Source: Sulfoacidibacillus ferrooxidans (GTDB lineage: Bacteria > Bacillota > Bacilli > Alicyclobacillales > SLC66). Taken from it: a DNA stretch of 64,000 nucleotides. Positions within the stretch are counted from its first letter, which is position 1, and every line of letters begins with the position of its first letter. Below are positions 1-8,387 of the stretch, piece by piece. Both the position numbers and the translations under genes were made by a program. The notes beneath the pieces were generated by a model, which had not been told where the DNA came from, did not search any database, and worked only from the letters and a program-made list of their open reading frames with translations. The DNA lies in NCBI RefSeq assembly GCF_022606465.1, contig NZ_JALBUF010000003.1, positions 186,001-250,000 of the forward strand. The letters are read 5' to 3'.

Positions 1-542
1 GATGTTAACTCTAAAGGTAGACCGACTACTGCATAATAGTCACCTTCAATCCATTCAATCCATCTTGCTCCCTTACCCTGAATAGCATATGCCCCAGCCT
101 TATCAAGCGGCTCCCTAGATGCTATATACTGAAGCATGTCAGACTCTGTGAGAGAAGACATCTTCACCTTTACTTTGCGGAACCCGGACTGTACTTCAAA
201 CGTCCTAGAATTTAGTACTGCTACACCTGAGAACACTTCGTGTTCACGCCCTTGTAAAGCATGTAACATGTCCAATGCAGCCGCATCATCTTTAGGTTTT
301 CCATACACTTGCTGATCACAGACAACAACTGTATCAGCACCAATCACCCATGCGTGTGGGACTTGCTCTGCTACTGCACGTGCTTTTTCAACTGCCAGAC
401 GAACCACATTCGATGACACTGATGTGTCTTTGTTAAATGTTTCGTCAATCGGAATACTATACACACGATGTAAAACACCCAACAACTGTAAAAGCTCTGT
501 GCGTCTTGGTGAACTTGACGCGAGCACGACTTCTGTTAACAT
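1..542 (-). CDS. maf: Maf family nucleoside triphosphate pyrophosphatase (partial, 3' end outside window)
   Basis: Reading leftward from 542, the protein shows the Maf hallmarks. SSPRRTELLQLLG sits near the N-terminus, followed by GADTVVV, GKPKDDAAALDMLHALQG, SGVAVLN and DKAGAYAIQGKGA. The family hydrolyses dTTP/UTP and related or modified nucleotides and is linked to division arrest. About 180 residues are present and the C-terminus runs off the window. The ATG at 542 is preferred over the ATG two codons upstream at 548, because AAAGGTG lies 9 nt before 542 but almost touches 548. The neighbour upstream is the SpoIIB-like gene, as in B. subtilis (spoIIB–maf). Position 543–746 holds no gene I can support. 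Confidence 0.93.
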   Translation of the reverse strand, partial: MLTEVVLASSSPRRTELLQLLGVLHRVYSIPIDETFNKDTSVSSNVVRLAVEKARAVAEQVPHAWVIGADTVVVCDQQVYGKPKDDAAALDMLHALQGREHEVFSGVAVLNSRTFEVQSGFRKVKVKMSSLTESDMLQYIASREPLDKAGAYAIQGKGARWIEWIEGDYYAVVGLPLELT

Positions 543-746
543 AATCATTCACCTTTTCTCACACGCAGATCTAATTGGTAAGATGCCCCACGAGATACTT
601 GTTTATATGTTTATTTTTAAAAAATCGAATGACCCGTAATACTGTCTAATGACTTACCTTACTTTTTATTAAGTATATCATCTGCATATAAGCTGCCCAC
701 TCCAGATTCGTCAAAAAGTTTTCAATTGGCTCTATGGAAACATGTA

Positions 747-1838
747 TTACGTAATTTTCTGCGCAGCTAACAAAGCTTTAACTAAGAGAACCTTCCCAAT
801 ATCACTATTTGGATTCAAGATATCATTGACATGATCTACAGCCATGCTCACAGCAGAATGATAAGCTAGAATATTTGTACCCATTCCGCCTAATTGTGCA
901 ATCGATGAATGAAGACTACTAGCTAAGTTTGAACTTTGAGTGATCCAAGAATTTAAATCTTTCACTTGATACTGCGAATTCTCTGCGATTAACGCTTGTA
1001 AAATATCGGTATCTAAAACAACCAAAGTTTCTATTTGCGACAATACTTGCACACCAATCGCAGAGTGAGTACTAGAGGGAAGTGAATACATTTGTTCACT
1101 GATAGTATACGGCTGAACATAAAAAGGAACTTCAGCACGAGTTAACCAAGCATTAAATGACACATCACCAGATTTTCGTAATACTGGACCTAATAATAAG
1201 TGATAGGGTGCAGTCTCAGATATACATGCATCCACTCCACTATTAGAGACATCATGCAATGCAGATTGCGCCTCACCGAGCGTAGAAAATACCCCATCCT
1301 CGTACATCAGTGTCGTTATTGCAGGAACAATAATTGCGTGTTGTGAAAGGGCAGTTTCAACAATTTTTGCATTCCCCATTTGAACTTGTAAACCATTTGT
1401 CTGCATAACATTCGTTTTGGATGTCCCTTCAAGAGATAAATGATTTTCACTTGGTACAAGAAACAAAAAAAAGTGTAATACAGTAATCAATACTGCCCCA
1501 AGAGTTACACCCACTGACAATGCTGCAAATGCAATTTCCCGTAAAGATAATCTTTGTTTTTGAATGGATACCCGCCGTCGATAGTACCATTTTCTTTTTG
1601 CATGAAATCTATTTCCGGTGTTGATAGGCCATGACAAGTCACTTGCGCTAGCCAATTCGCGCGCATGATGTATCGTATCTCTTACATGTTTATCTACGGT
1701 AGGGGCCTGTGTCAATTCAGATTGCACGTTCACTAGTTTAGACGAATCTGCAGCGGAATTCTTCTTGTCTAAAGCATCTACCCGTTCTCTCATCTCTCCT
1801 GTTGCGGGATCCCTCTCAAAGCTCCATTTGTACGTCAA
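747..1838 (-). CDS. spoIIB: SpoIIB-like single-pass membrane protein with probable SPOR domain
   Basis: The protein has about 363 residues: a charged cytoplasmic N-terminus, one membrane segment around residues 100–123 (IAFAALSVGVTLGAVLITVL) and an extracytoplasmic domain. The first half of that domain (GLQVQMGN... ALSQHAIIVPAI... EDGVFSTLGEAQSAL) has the length and pattern of a SPOR peptidoglycan-binding domain. SpoIIB localises to the sporulation septum and assists septal peptidoglycan remodelling. Identification rests mainly on topology and on its place directly upstream of maf and downstream of the prepilin-peptidase locus, the B. subtilis order. Start is uncertain: a GTG at 1847 has its SD touching it, while TTG at 1838 follows AGGGTGAT at workable spacing. 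Confidence 0.65.
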   Translation of the reverse strand: MTYKWSFERDPATGEMRERVDALDKKNSAADSSKLVNVQSELTQAPTVDKHVRDTIHHARELASASDLSWPINTGNRFHAKRKWYYRRRVSIQKQRLSLREIAFAALSVGVTLGAVLITVLHFFLFLVPSENHLSLEGTSKTNVMQTNGLQVQMGNAKIVETALSQHAIIVPAITTLMYEDGVFSTLGEAQSALHDVSNSGVDACISETAPYHLLLGPVLRKSGDVSFNAWLTRAEVPFYVQPYTISEQMYSLPSSTHSAIGVQVLSQIETLVVLDTDILQALIAENSQYQVKDLNSWITQSSNLASSLHSSIAQLGGMGTNILAYHSAVSMAVDHVNDILNPNSDIGKVLLVKALLAAQKIT

Positions 1839-2015
1839 ACCTATCACCCTACTTGTCCTATTTTTATCCTAGTAGGAAGATATGAATCAACGATCAAATC
1901 TATGAGCTCTACTTGAATGACGTATAGACTGTAATACTTTGTTCACGAGATTTCTTCTTCTTTGTTTATCTATTGTCTCATATGCTATATGGACAATCCC
2001 AAGGAGGTGATCAGT

Positions 2016-3239
2016 ATGCTCTCTTCGCCATTTTTTACGTTTTCAACTGTTTTTGTCATCGCTTTTGCAATGCCTATTTTTGCATTATTAATACCCAAAC
2101 TAAGAATACCCACAGCTATCTTAGAAATCATCTGTGGCATTCTAGTTGGTCGAGGCGGATTTCATCTTGTACTTCCACCTGATTGGATGAAAGTAGTGAC
2201 GAAAGTTGGCTTGCTTTATTTGATGTTTCTTGCTGGTTTAGAGATCCGTATTCCTATTAAAAAAAAGAAAACAAAAACGATCGACTCCACTTTATTACCT
2301 GAAAAGAGTGGAAGTAAAACTTTAGCTGTAGCAGTTGTTAATTTTCTTGCGACAGCGGCGTTAGCTTTAGCTGCTGGACACATTTTATGGCAATTAGGCT
2401 TAACAAAAAATCCACTTCTCACATCTTTAATATTTGCTACTACCTCACTTGGTGTCGTCGTACCCATCTTAAAAGAAACGGAGTTAATCGAAAAGCCGCT
2501 AGGTCAAACACTTCTCATATCTGCACTTGTAGCAGACTTTATCACCGTTTTTTTAGCATCTGCTGTTCTAAAAAGTCCCACACGCCCAGAAGGAGATTTG
2601 CGTTTACAAATGCTAGTGCTCCTTGTTCTCGGTGCAACCATTTATTTTGTTGGGTTATATGCACTAAAAAAAATCAACCTGCGTCAAAGAATTGTTCGCG
2701 TTTCACAGTTAGGGGTTCGAGCAGCGCTCGCTATCATGGCTATCTGTGGAGCAGTAGCCATGGCACTACACGCCGAGATTATTCTTGGGGGATTCGTCGG
2801 TGGTCTCGTATGCTCACTCCTTGCCCAGGATGAGCATGAAGTACTTAGAGGAAAACTTGAGATATTGGGTTACTCCCTATTTTTACCGATGTTTTTTGTA
2901 ACTGTAGGCATGGAACTTGATCTCAGCCACGTTCACTTTGATTCAGTACTGACACAACTACCTCTTTATGTAACCCTTGCCTTCTTAGTAAAAATAGGTG
3001 CTGCAGCAGCTTTTCGTCCCATATATTCTTGGCGCGAAACGATCTCTGGAGGTATATTGATGTCAACTCGTTTTACACTTGTTATAGCGGTAACAACTGT
3101 CGCCTCACGCATAGGTATGATCAACGGCACAGAAGAGGGCGTACTCATTTCTACTGCTATGGTTACTGTGTTACTCGCACCATTTATATTTAGTATGATG
3201 TCTCAACCACGTCTTCTGTCGCCTAAATTAAATGAGTAA
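2016..3239 (+). CDS. CPA2-family cation/proton antiporter (Na+/H+ or K+/H+ exchanger)
   Basis: A 407-residue polytopic protein with about 11–12 hydrophobic segments and no soluble TrkA-N domain. Segments such as IPTAILEIICGILVGRGGF, the TTSLGVVVPILKE helix and the ILGGFVGGLVCSLL helix resemble the monovalent cation:proton antiporter-2 family. Such proteins exchange Na+ or K+ for protons across the cytoplasmic membrane and help pH and ion homeostasis. The ion cannot be read from sequence. ATG 2016 is chosen because the near-perfect Shine-Dalgarno AAGGAGGTGATC lies 4 nt before it; an in-frame ATG at 1962 has no RBS. It is a lone plus-strand gene among minus-strand genes. Confidence 0.85.
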   Translation: MLSSPFFTFSTVFVIAFAMPIFALLIPKLRIPTAILEIICGILVGRGGFHLVLPPDWMKVVTKVGLLYLMFLAGLEIRIPIKKKKTKTIDSTLLPEKSGSKTLAVAVVNFLATAALALAAGHILWQLGLTKNPLLTSLIFATTSLGVVVPILKETELIEKPLGQTLLISALVADFITVFLASAVLKSPTRPEGDLRLQMLVLLVLGATIYFVGLYALKKINLRQRIVRVSQLGVRAALAIMAICGAVAMALHAEIILGGFVGGLVCSLLAQDEHEVLRGKLEILGYSLFLPMFFVTVGMELDLSHVHFDSVLTQLPLYVTLAFLVKIGAAAAFRPIYSWRETISGGILMSTRFTLVIAVTTVASRIGMINGTEEGVLISTAMVTVLLAPFIFSMMSQPRLLSPKLNE

Positions 3240-3266
3240 TGACATGATCTTTTAACTCATCTGCAT

Positions 3267-3315
3267 ACCAAAATGCTTTCCTTGCCAAATACATTGCGCG
3301 AGAAAGTATTTTGGT
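3267..3315 (+). terminator. Hairpin after antiporter gene
   Basis: ACCAAAATGCTTTC (3267–3280) pairs with GAAAGTATTTTGGT (3302–3315), giving 14 pairs with one G·U in plus-strand RNA and a 21-nt loop. It lies between the convergent antiporter and ytxJ genes. There is no clear T-tract, so terminator function is inferred from position and stability only. Confidence 0.5.
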
Positions 3316-3328
3316 AATTGCAATGATG

Positions 3329-3664
3329 TTATAAGTTACTTACACTAGAAACTGCTGCCAATAGGTTTTTTTCTGTAATACGTCCATGAGAAGTATTCCA
3401 TACGGGATTTCCTTTATTCATCAATATGACTTGAGGAGATGCATGTGGCACATGAAAAACATCTGCCAGTTGCAGTGAAAGAGGTCGCGATTCGATGACC
3501 TTCACTAAATATATGGGAAGCTCCCCTCTTTGATCAAAACGGACAACTTCTCGATAAGCTCCCGCACTAATGGGACAGGTTGTACTATGCTTAAATAGCA
3601 AATATGGAGTCATTACATGACTAACTTGCTCTTGCCATTCATTCTCTGTTGAAACTTCAATCAT
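3329..3664 (-). CDS. ytxJ: Bacilliredoxin-like protein YtxJ (BrxC family)
   Basis: A 111-residue thioredoxin-fold protein with the single-cysteine motif STTCPIS near residue 30, in the context LLFKHSTTCPISAGAYREV, and the later ASPQVILMNKG strand with the cis-proline region. YtxJ proteins are proposed to remove bacillithiol from S-bacillithiolated proteins in the cytoplasm. Presence implies, but does not prove, that the organism makes bacillithiol. ATG 3664 has TAGGAGGT 9 nt upstream; an ATG at 3685 precedes that RBS and is unlikely. It stands alone between a plus-strand antiporter and the YabE-like gene. Confidence 0.85.
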   Translation of the reverse strand: MIEVSTENEWQEQVSHVMTPYLLFKHSTTCPISAGAYREVVRFDQRGELPIYLVKVIESRPLSLQLADVFHVPHASPQVILMNKGNPVWNTSHGRITEKNLLAAVSSVSNL

Positions 3665-3715
3665 GTACTCATTACCTCCTAACATCTAGACTTATTATAC
3701 CATATACACATATAA

Positions 3716-3736
3716 AGAGGAGCACATGGCTCCCCT
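3716..3736 (-). terminator. Short terminator-like hairpin after the YabE-like gene
   Basis: On the minus strand, AGGGGAGC and GCTCCTCT form an 8-bp stem with one G·U and a 5-nt loop, followed by TTATATG. The weak U-tract makes this a modest call. It lies 75 nt past the stop of the 3D-domain gene. Confidence 0.45.
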
Positions 3737-3810
3737 TTGTCTTACGGCGCTGTCTTCTCCCTGTGTTTAACCCCTTATCCAATCAAAACATTTCGGCGCT
3801 ATGAATTACA

Positions 3811-4794
3811 TCACGATGACTGCCCTAGTATGTAAACCTGAACCATCTGGCGTCCGAAATCAATTGCTTGGCTAACAGAGTTAAAGCACAAGTCGATGCG
3901 ATACCCCTGAATCGCACTACCTGTGTCATTCGCTACAGCATAACCATATCCTGGTATATAAAGTTTCGTCCCCAAAGGGATAATACTTGGATCGACCGCT
4001 ACATCACCATACCCTGCTGGGGCACCTGTGGCAGTAAATCCGCCTGGATTAGAATAAGCTGTCGCTACGACAGTAAGTACTTCATTTGCGACGAGCGATG
4101 CATCACTTCTCGACATCACGGGAGCTTGTGGGGCCGTTCCCACGTCAATTATTTCTTTGATCGGTCTAAGTAGTATTTTTTGTGATTGACGCGTGCGAAC
4201 CAGCTTCCCGTTTACGTAATTCTTGCGCGTAGTGAGTTCCATCAAGCCATTATCACCTGCACGAGCGACCACATCATCTCCAACAGGGTATTGACTTGAT
4301 GACTCGCGTTCCACCACGTAGGGAATACTTTCCTTGCGAGTCTCTATTATAGTCTGCATCTTAGTGATGGTGATGTTCATACCGTCTTTAATCTTTTCAT
4401 CAAGCGAAACATTCAACTTGTCGTATCTTGACAAGTGTACATTGGACTGCTCAAAAAATTCTTTGACTGTACTAGCGAGTGTATGAACAAGAATCGGAGC
4501 TCGCCCGTCATCTTTAAAAATCACACGCTTCGCTTTTTGCACGACGATCTTCATATCGTTTTGAAGTAGTGTCGTCCTTGCTGGTTCAACCAAATCATAA
4601 TCTGTGATATGAATGCCTTCCTGGGCTAAAAACTGGGACACCGTTTCCCCAGCGTAAGTACCTTCTGTCAGTACACGTCCATTCATCACTATATCTACAG
4701 ACTTATATGATGCCATACCTGTCGTCAATCCAAACGCTATGAGCGCCGCAAACGACACCATGAGACCATACTTGGTTCGGCGGAACTTATGCAC
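3811..4794 (-). CDS. yabE: YabE/Rpf-like cell-wall protein: DUF348 repeats, G5 domain, 3D domain
   Basis: The 327-residue exported protein has an N-terminal membrane anchor or signal (about 11–27), then two DUF348-type ubiquitin-like repeats (IVMNGRVLTEGTYAGETVSQ around 35; a second near 95), a G5 domain (about 145–215, ...YVVERESSSQYPVGDDVV...) and a C-terminal 3D domain. The 3D domain shows TAYSNPGGFTATG, VAVDPSIIPLGTKLYIPGYG and the Asp-containing ANDTGSAIQGYRIDL. The 3D fold is a lytic transglycosylase-like barrel, so the protein probably remodels peptidoglycan in growth or spore revival. Start is GTG at 4794 with AGAGGTGG just upstream. An extended -10 promoter precedes it. Confidence 0.88.
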   Translation of the reverse strand: MHKFRRTKYGLMVSFAALIAFGLTTGMASYKSVDIVMNGRVLTEGTYAGETVSQFLAQEGIHITDYDLVEPARTTLLQNDMKIVVQKAKRVIFKDDGRAPILVHTLASTVKEFFEQSNVHLSRYDKLNVSLDEKIKDGMNITITKMQTIIETRKESIPYVVERESSSQYPVGDDVVARAGDNGLMELTTRKNYVNGKLVRTRQSQKILLRPIKEIIDVGTAPQAPVMSRSDASLVANEVLTVVATAYSNPGGFTATGAPAGYGDVAVDPSIIPLGTKLYIPGYGYAVANDTGSAIQGYRIDLCFNSVSQAIDFGRQMVQVYILGQSS

Positions 4795-4877
4795 TTAACC
4801 ACCTCTTTTCACGTATAAACCTTACGGAAAAGGGGCAAAGCACCAGACAGCGCCTACTGCCTATCAAACTAGAAAGT

Positions 4878-4905
4878 AGTATAACACTCATCCCATATTG
4901 TGCAA
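4878..4905 (-). promoter_or_regulatory. Promoter of the YabE-like gene
   Basis: On the minus strand, TTGCAC (4900–4905), a 16-nt spacer and TGTTATACT form a SigA-type promoter with extended -10 (TATACT at 4878–4883), about 85 nt before the GTG start. In the rest of 4795–5092 I see no gene; I looked for c-di-AMP riboswitch signatures and found none. Confidence 0.7.
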
Positions 4906-5092
4906 TGGGCACAAATGGAAATTGATCGTCCATCTCACTCTGGACTGTAAGAATCGCATACAGGGCAGATGCTTCTTCTTACTTAACATTATGCACAATT
5001 ACATATATACAGACCATAGCATGCAGTAAATTGTATATCCCCTACAAGTAGATAAACCAAATATAAAAAATAAAAAATCGTTCTCATTCACT

Positions 5093-5524
5093 TTAGTAAA
5101 AAAATGATAGATACCAATGAATGATAGGAGATCCATAGAGATGAATACACACAGCCGAAAATCCAATATATGGTCCAAAGGCGATCATTCCATTCTTGTG
5201 TATTCGTCCCTTAACGATTAACCCTATACCAATGACCGCTCCTAATAATGACGAAATAATAAGCGTTAAAATAGTTTGCGCAATCCCACCATATAATCCT
5301 ACAAATAAAAATAATTTAGCATCCCCAAATCCCATGCCTCCATGACTCAAAACAACAATGAAAAAAATACTTAGAAATCCCAATAATGCGCCAATCGCAT
5401 AAGTCCATTGTCCAAATGGATGTATAAATATGCGGCCCAAAAGTAGTAATGCAATACTTGGTAAAAGGATGACATTTGGCAATTGATAGGAACGATAATC
5501 AATCACTGATAAGACAATAAACAC
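5093..5524 (-). CDS. comC: Type IV prepilin peptidase, peptidase domain only (N-terminally truncated ComC/PilD)
   Basis: About 143–150 residues covering only the A24 aspartyl peptidase core. It has the first aspartate in VIDYRSYQLPN and the second in GMGFGDAKL (the GxGD motif), with six hydrophobic helices. These enzymes cleave leader peptides of type IV pilins and competence pseudopilins. The usual N-terminal N-methylation domain with its two CxxC pairs is absent, and only about 170 nt separate it from pilT, so no room exists for it. The start is unclear: GTG 5524 would cut the first helix, whereas the open frame extends to about 5617 without ATG, and ATT at 5545 follows GAGGAG by 6 nt. Position between spoIIB and folC matches B. 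subtilis comC. Confidence 0.75.
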   Translation of the reverse strand: MFIVLSVIDYRSYQLPNVILLPSIALLLLGRIFIHPFGQWTYAIGALLGFLSIFFIVVLSHGGMGFGDAKLFLFVGLYGGIAQTILTLIISSLLGAVIGIGLIVKGRIHKNGMIAFGPYIGFSAVCIHLYGSPIIHWYLSFFY

Positions 5525-5699
5525 ACTCCCAGCAAACAGCGCAATAAAGTACTCCTCAGTTTCCCCCGAATTTCCACCATGTACATAAAAAAAGAAGAAC
5601 CGTAATGATTGGTATAATTACGGTTGATAAAACGAATGTACGCTCCATTTGTAACACCCATCTTTCATTTAAAAAATCCTGTCATTTCTGTATCTACTA

Positions 5700-6746
5700 C
5701 TACATATTACTTTTTGTAGAAAGTACATGTAATTGATCGATTTCAGTTTGCGAAATTACCCCAGCTTGCACCAACTGATGCAGGCACATGTCCATTGTTT
5801 GCATGCCATATAAACTTCCGGTTTGTATCATGCTACGAATTTGATGGACTTTTTGAAGGCGAATTAAATTGGCTACAGCAGGCGTATTAACAAGAATTTC
5901 AGTAGCTAACACACGCTCATCCCCAGTTATGGAAGGAATTAATCTTTGCGAAATTACACCAATCAATACACTTGCTAACTGTGTTCTAATCTGTTGATGT
6001 TGCACAGCTGGAAACACATCGATCATACGTTCAATCGATTGTGGCGCATCTGGAGTGTGCAATGTAGCGAGTACTAAGTGTCCCGTCTCAGCAGCAGTAA
6101 TTGCAATGGCAACCGTTTCTAAATCCCTCATTTCACCGACAAGCAATATATCTGGATCTTGACGCAAAGCAGCGCGTAATCCCTGCGCAAATGACATCGT
6201 ATCGATCCCCACTTCCCGCTGATCGATAATAGAGCACATGTGACTATGCATATATTCAATAGGATCCTCAAGTGTAATAATGTGACGATATTGCGACAGA
6301 TTAATATGGTTAATGAAGGCTGCAAGTGTTGTCGACTTACCAGTACCAGTGGGTCCTGTAACAAGTAACAATCCTTGCTTTTGATCAGCAAAGTTTCGAA
6401 TACATGAAGGCAAACCAAGACCATCCATAGAAGGTACATCCATTGAAATAAATCTCGTTGCAATACTGTATCGACCACGTTGTCTAAATGCATTTATTCT
6501 AAATCTTGCAATAGTAGTTATGCTATACGAAAAATCAATTTCACCATGAGTCACTAAGTGATCCCATTGCTTCGTAGTAAGTAAATTTTTAACCATACTC
6601 TCCATTTCTTGTGCTTGAAGAGGTTCACCCGTTCCCCTTCGCAATTGACCTGCAATTCTATACACTGGAGGTACACCTACAGTTAAGTGAACATCCGATG
6701 CATGCTGATTCACTGCGCATTCCAAAATATCATTGATAGGTTCCAT
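5700..6746 (-). CDS. pilT: Twitching motility ATPase PilT
   Basis: A 348-residue retraction ATPase of type IV pili, a normal PilT length. It has an N-terminal PAS-like domain, then Walker A GPTGTGKSTT, the Asp box around EDPIEYMHS, Walker B DILLVGEMRD, the His box TLHTPDAPQSIERMIDVFP and a degenerate C-terminal AIRNLIRE-like stretch. It would hydrolyse ATP at the pilus base to drive pilin disassembly. ATG 6746 is preceded by AAAGGTGG; upstream in-frame codons to 6809 have no RBS. No other pilus structural genes are present here, so partners must lie elsewhere. Confidence 0.93.
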   Translation of the reverse strand: MEPINDILECAVNQHASDVHLTVGVPPVYRIAGQLRRGTGEPLQAQEMESMVKNLLTTKQWDHLVTHGEIDFSYSITTIARFRINAFRQRGRYSIATRFISMDVPSMDGLGLPSCIRNFADQKQGLLLVTGPTGTGKSTTLAAFINHINLSQYRHIITLEDPIEYMHSHMCSIIDQREVGIDTMSFAQGLRAALRQDPDILLVGEMRDLETVAIAITAAETGHLVLATLHTPDAPQSIERMIDVFPAVQHQQIRTQLASVLIGVISQRLIPSITGDERVLATEILVNTPAVANLIRLQKVHQIRSMIQTGSLYGMQTMDMCLHQLVQAGVISQTEIDQLHVLSTKSNM

Positions 6747-6830
6747 CACTAGCCACCTTTGCCATACGATTATTGCTAATAATTGAAGCTGTTCGACAAC
6801 TTGATGCATATTCCTTCTTACAATAATGAA

Positions 6831-6858
6831 TAAAAAAAACGCCCCTCAAAGGAGCGTT
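6831..6858 (-). terminator. Intrinsic terminator after murC
   Basis: In minus-strand RNA, AACGCUCCU pairs with AGGGGCGUU (one U·G) around a 3-nt loop and runs into seven U residues. It ends the valS–folC–murC transcript 80 nt past murC. Confidence 0.88.
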
Positions 6859-6939
6859 ACCAAGTAAAATGGAGCAACTTAAACATATCCAACAAGAAAC
6901 CAAGCAATCATTCGCTGCTCTATAAAATAAAACATTTCT

Positions 6940-8358
6940 CTATATTTGGTTAGCTAATGACATTTTTGACTCTAACCATACTGAAAATTCTTTTGCAACT
7001 TTCCAAATGTCTCCTGCGCCCATTGTCAATACTAAATCACCTGGTTGCACGATTTCTTGCAAATACATCAGGATTTCTGCGTTATTAGGAATAAATGTAG
7101 CCGTCGAATTACTATTTACTCTTACCATCTCTGCTAATCGTGAAGAATTGACACCAGCAATTGGTTGTTCTCCGGCTGGTGAATAAATTGTTGCAATCAC
7201 TACTTCTTGTGCTTCAGAAAAGGCATGTGTAAAATCATCAAATAGGTGGTATGTCCGCGTATAGCGTTGCGGTTGAAAAACAGCAATAATGCGTTTACCT
7301 GTCGCTTTTGCTGCTGTAATAATCGCCTTAATTTCAGTTGGATGATGAGCATAATCATCCACCACCATAATACCACCATGATCGTAATGGACTTGAAAAC
7401 GACGTAAAGCACCACGAAAAAGTTTCATGGCATCGCGAATCACAGGAAAAGAAACTCCCACTTCTAATGCTACCAGCATAGCCCCAAGCGCGTTGGATAT
7501 ATTGTGATAACCAGGTACTTGAAGTTCAATAACGCCTAAGTATTCCCCATCCAAATAAATATCTGAACGCGAGCCACGACCATCAAAGTGAACGTTATTT
7601 GCAATTAAATTAGCTTCGTATCCACGTACAGAATAGGTCTTTCTGTGACAAGAAGCTCCTGCCAAAATAGACTGTGCTTCTACTTCATCAGCACATGAGA
7701 TAAGTAATCCTTCTTCTGGTATCCGATCTGCAAATTGTTGATACGCTTTCTTTAATTGATCAAATTCTCCACCATAATGCTCCAAGTGATCAGCCTCGAT
7801 ATTGGTAATAACAGCAATTGCTGGTTCATAATTAAGAAATGAACCATCGCTCTCATCTGCCTCAGCAATCACATATTGTCCCGCTCCGGCTTTAGCACCC
7901 GTATCAAGATTGGCAACGACACCTCCAACAAGAAATGTCGGATCAAGACCTGCTCGTTCTAATATCCAAGCCACCATCGATGTCGTGGTCGTTTTTCCAT
8001 GTGCACCAGCGATAGCAATGCCGACGCCTGCTTGCATGAGTTGCGCCAGCATCTCAGAGCGATGCAGCACAGGGATCTTTAGATCGTGCGCCGCTAGTAA
8101 TTCTACATTGTCAGCAGAAACTGCGGTAGTGTAGACTACTGCGTCTGCGCCTGCAACATGTGCCGCATCGTGCCCCTCATATACAGTTGCACCAAGCTCG
8201 ATCAATCGCCGCGTATAATCGTGCAACGCAACGTCAGACCCTGACACACGATAGCCTCTTTCCAGCAGAATACTTGCGATCGCACTCATGCCGGCACCGC
8301 CAATTCCAATAAAATGAACATGCGGCACCGACGCTTTATCCAACTGTCCAACTGCCAT
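6940..8358 (-). CDS. murC: UDP-N-acetylmuramate–L-alanine ligase MurC
   Basis: A 472-residue Mur ligase that adds L-Ala to UDP-MurNAc in cytoplasmic peptidoglycan precursor synthesis. Seen are the N-terminal nucleotide-sugar loop HFIGIGGAGMSAIA, the ATP-binding GAHGKTTTTSMVAW (about residue 115), the EADESDGSF and ITNIEADHLEHYG stretches, and VVDDYAHHPTEIKA. ATG 8358 is preceded by GAGAGGTGGAGAAGC; the frame is open back to 8448 inside folC but without an RBS. It starts 30 nt after the folC stop and ends in an intrinsic terminator, so it appears cotranscribed with valS–folC. This differs from B. subtilis, where murC lies elsewhere. Confidence 0.96.
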   Translation of the reverse strand: MAVGQLDKASVPHVHFIGIGGAGMSAIASILLERGYRVSGSDVALHDYTRRLIELGATVYEGHDAAHVAGADAVVYTTAVSADNVELLAAHDLKIPVLHRSEMLAQLMQAGVGIAIAGAHGKTTTTSMVAWILERAGLDPTFLVGGVVANLDTGAKAGAGQYVIAEADESDGSFLNYEPAIAVITNIEADHLEHYGGEFDQLKKAYQQFADRIPEEGLLISCADEVEAQSILAGASCHRKTYSVRGYEANLIANNVHFDGRGSRSDIYLDGEYLGVIELQVPGYHNISNALGAMLVALEVGVSFPVIRDAMKLFRGALRRFQVHYDHGGIMVVDDYAHHPTEIKAIITAAKATGKRIIAVFQPQRYTRTYHLFDDFTHAFSEAQEVVIATIYSPAGEQPIAGVNSSRLAEMVRVNSNSTATFIPNNAEILMYLQEIVQPGDLVLTMGAGDIWKVAKEFSVWLESKMSLANQI

Positions 8359-8387
8359 TGCTTCTCCACCTCTCGCACTTACTGTAA

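Noticed and set aside
4795-5092. Riboswitch before the YabE-like gene
   Set aside because: I looked for the c-di-AMP motif, common before such wall enzymes, and did not find it; only a promoter is supported.
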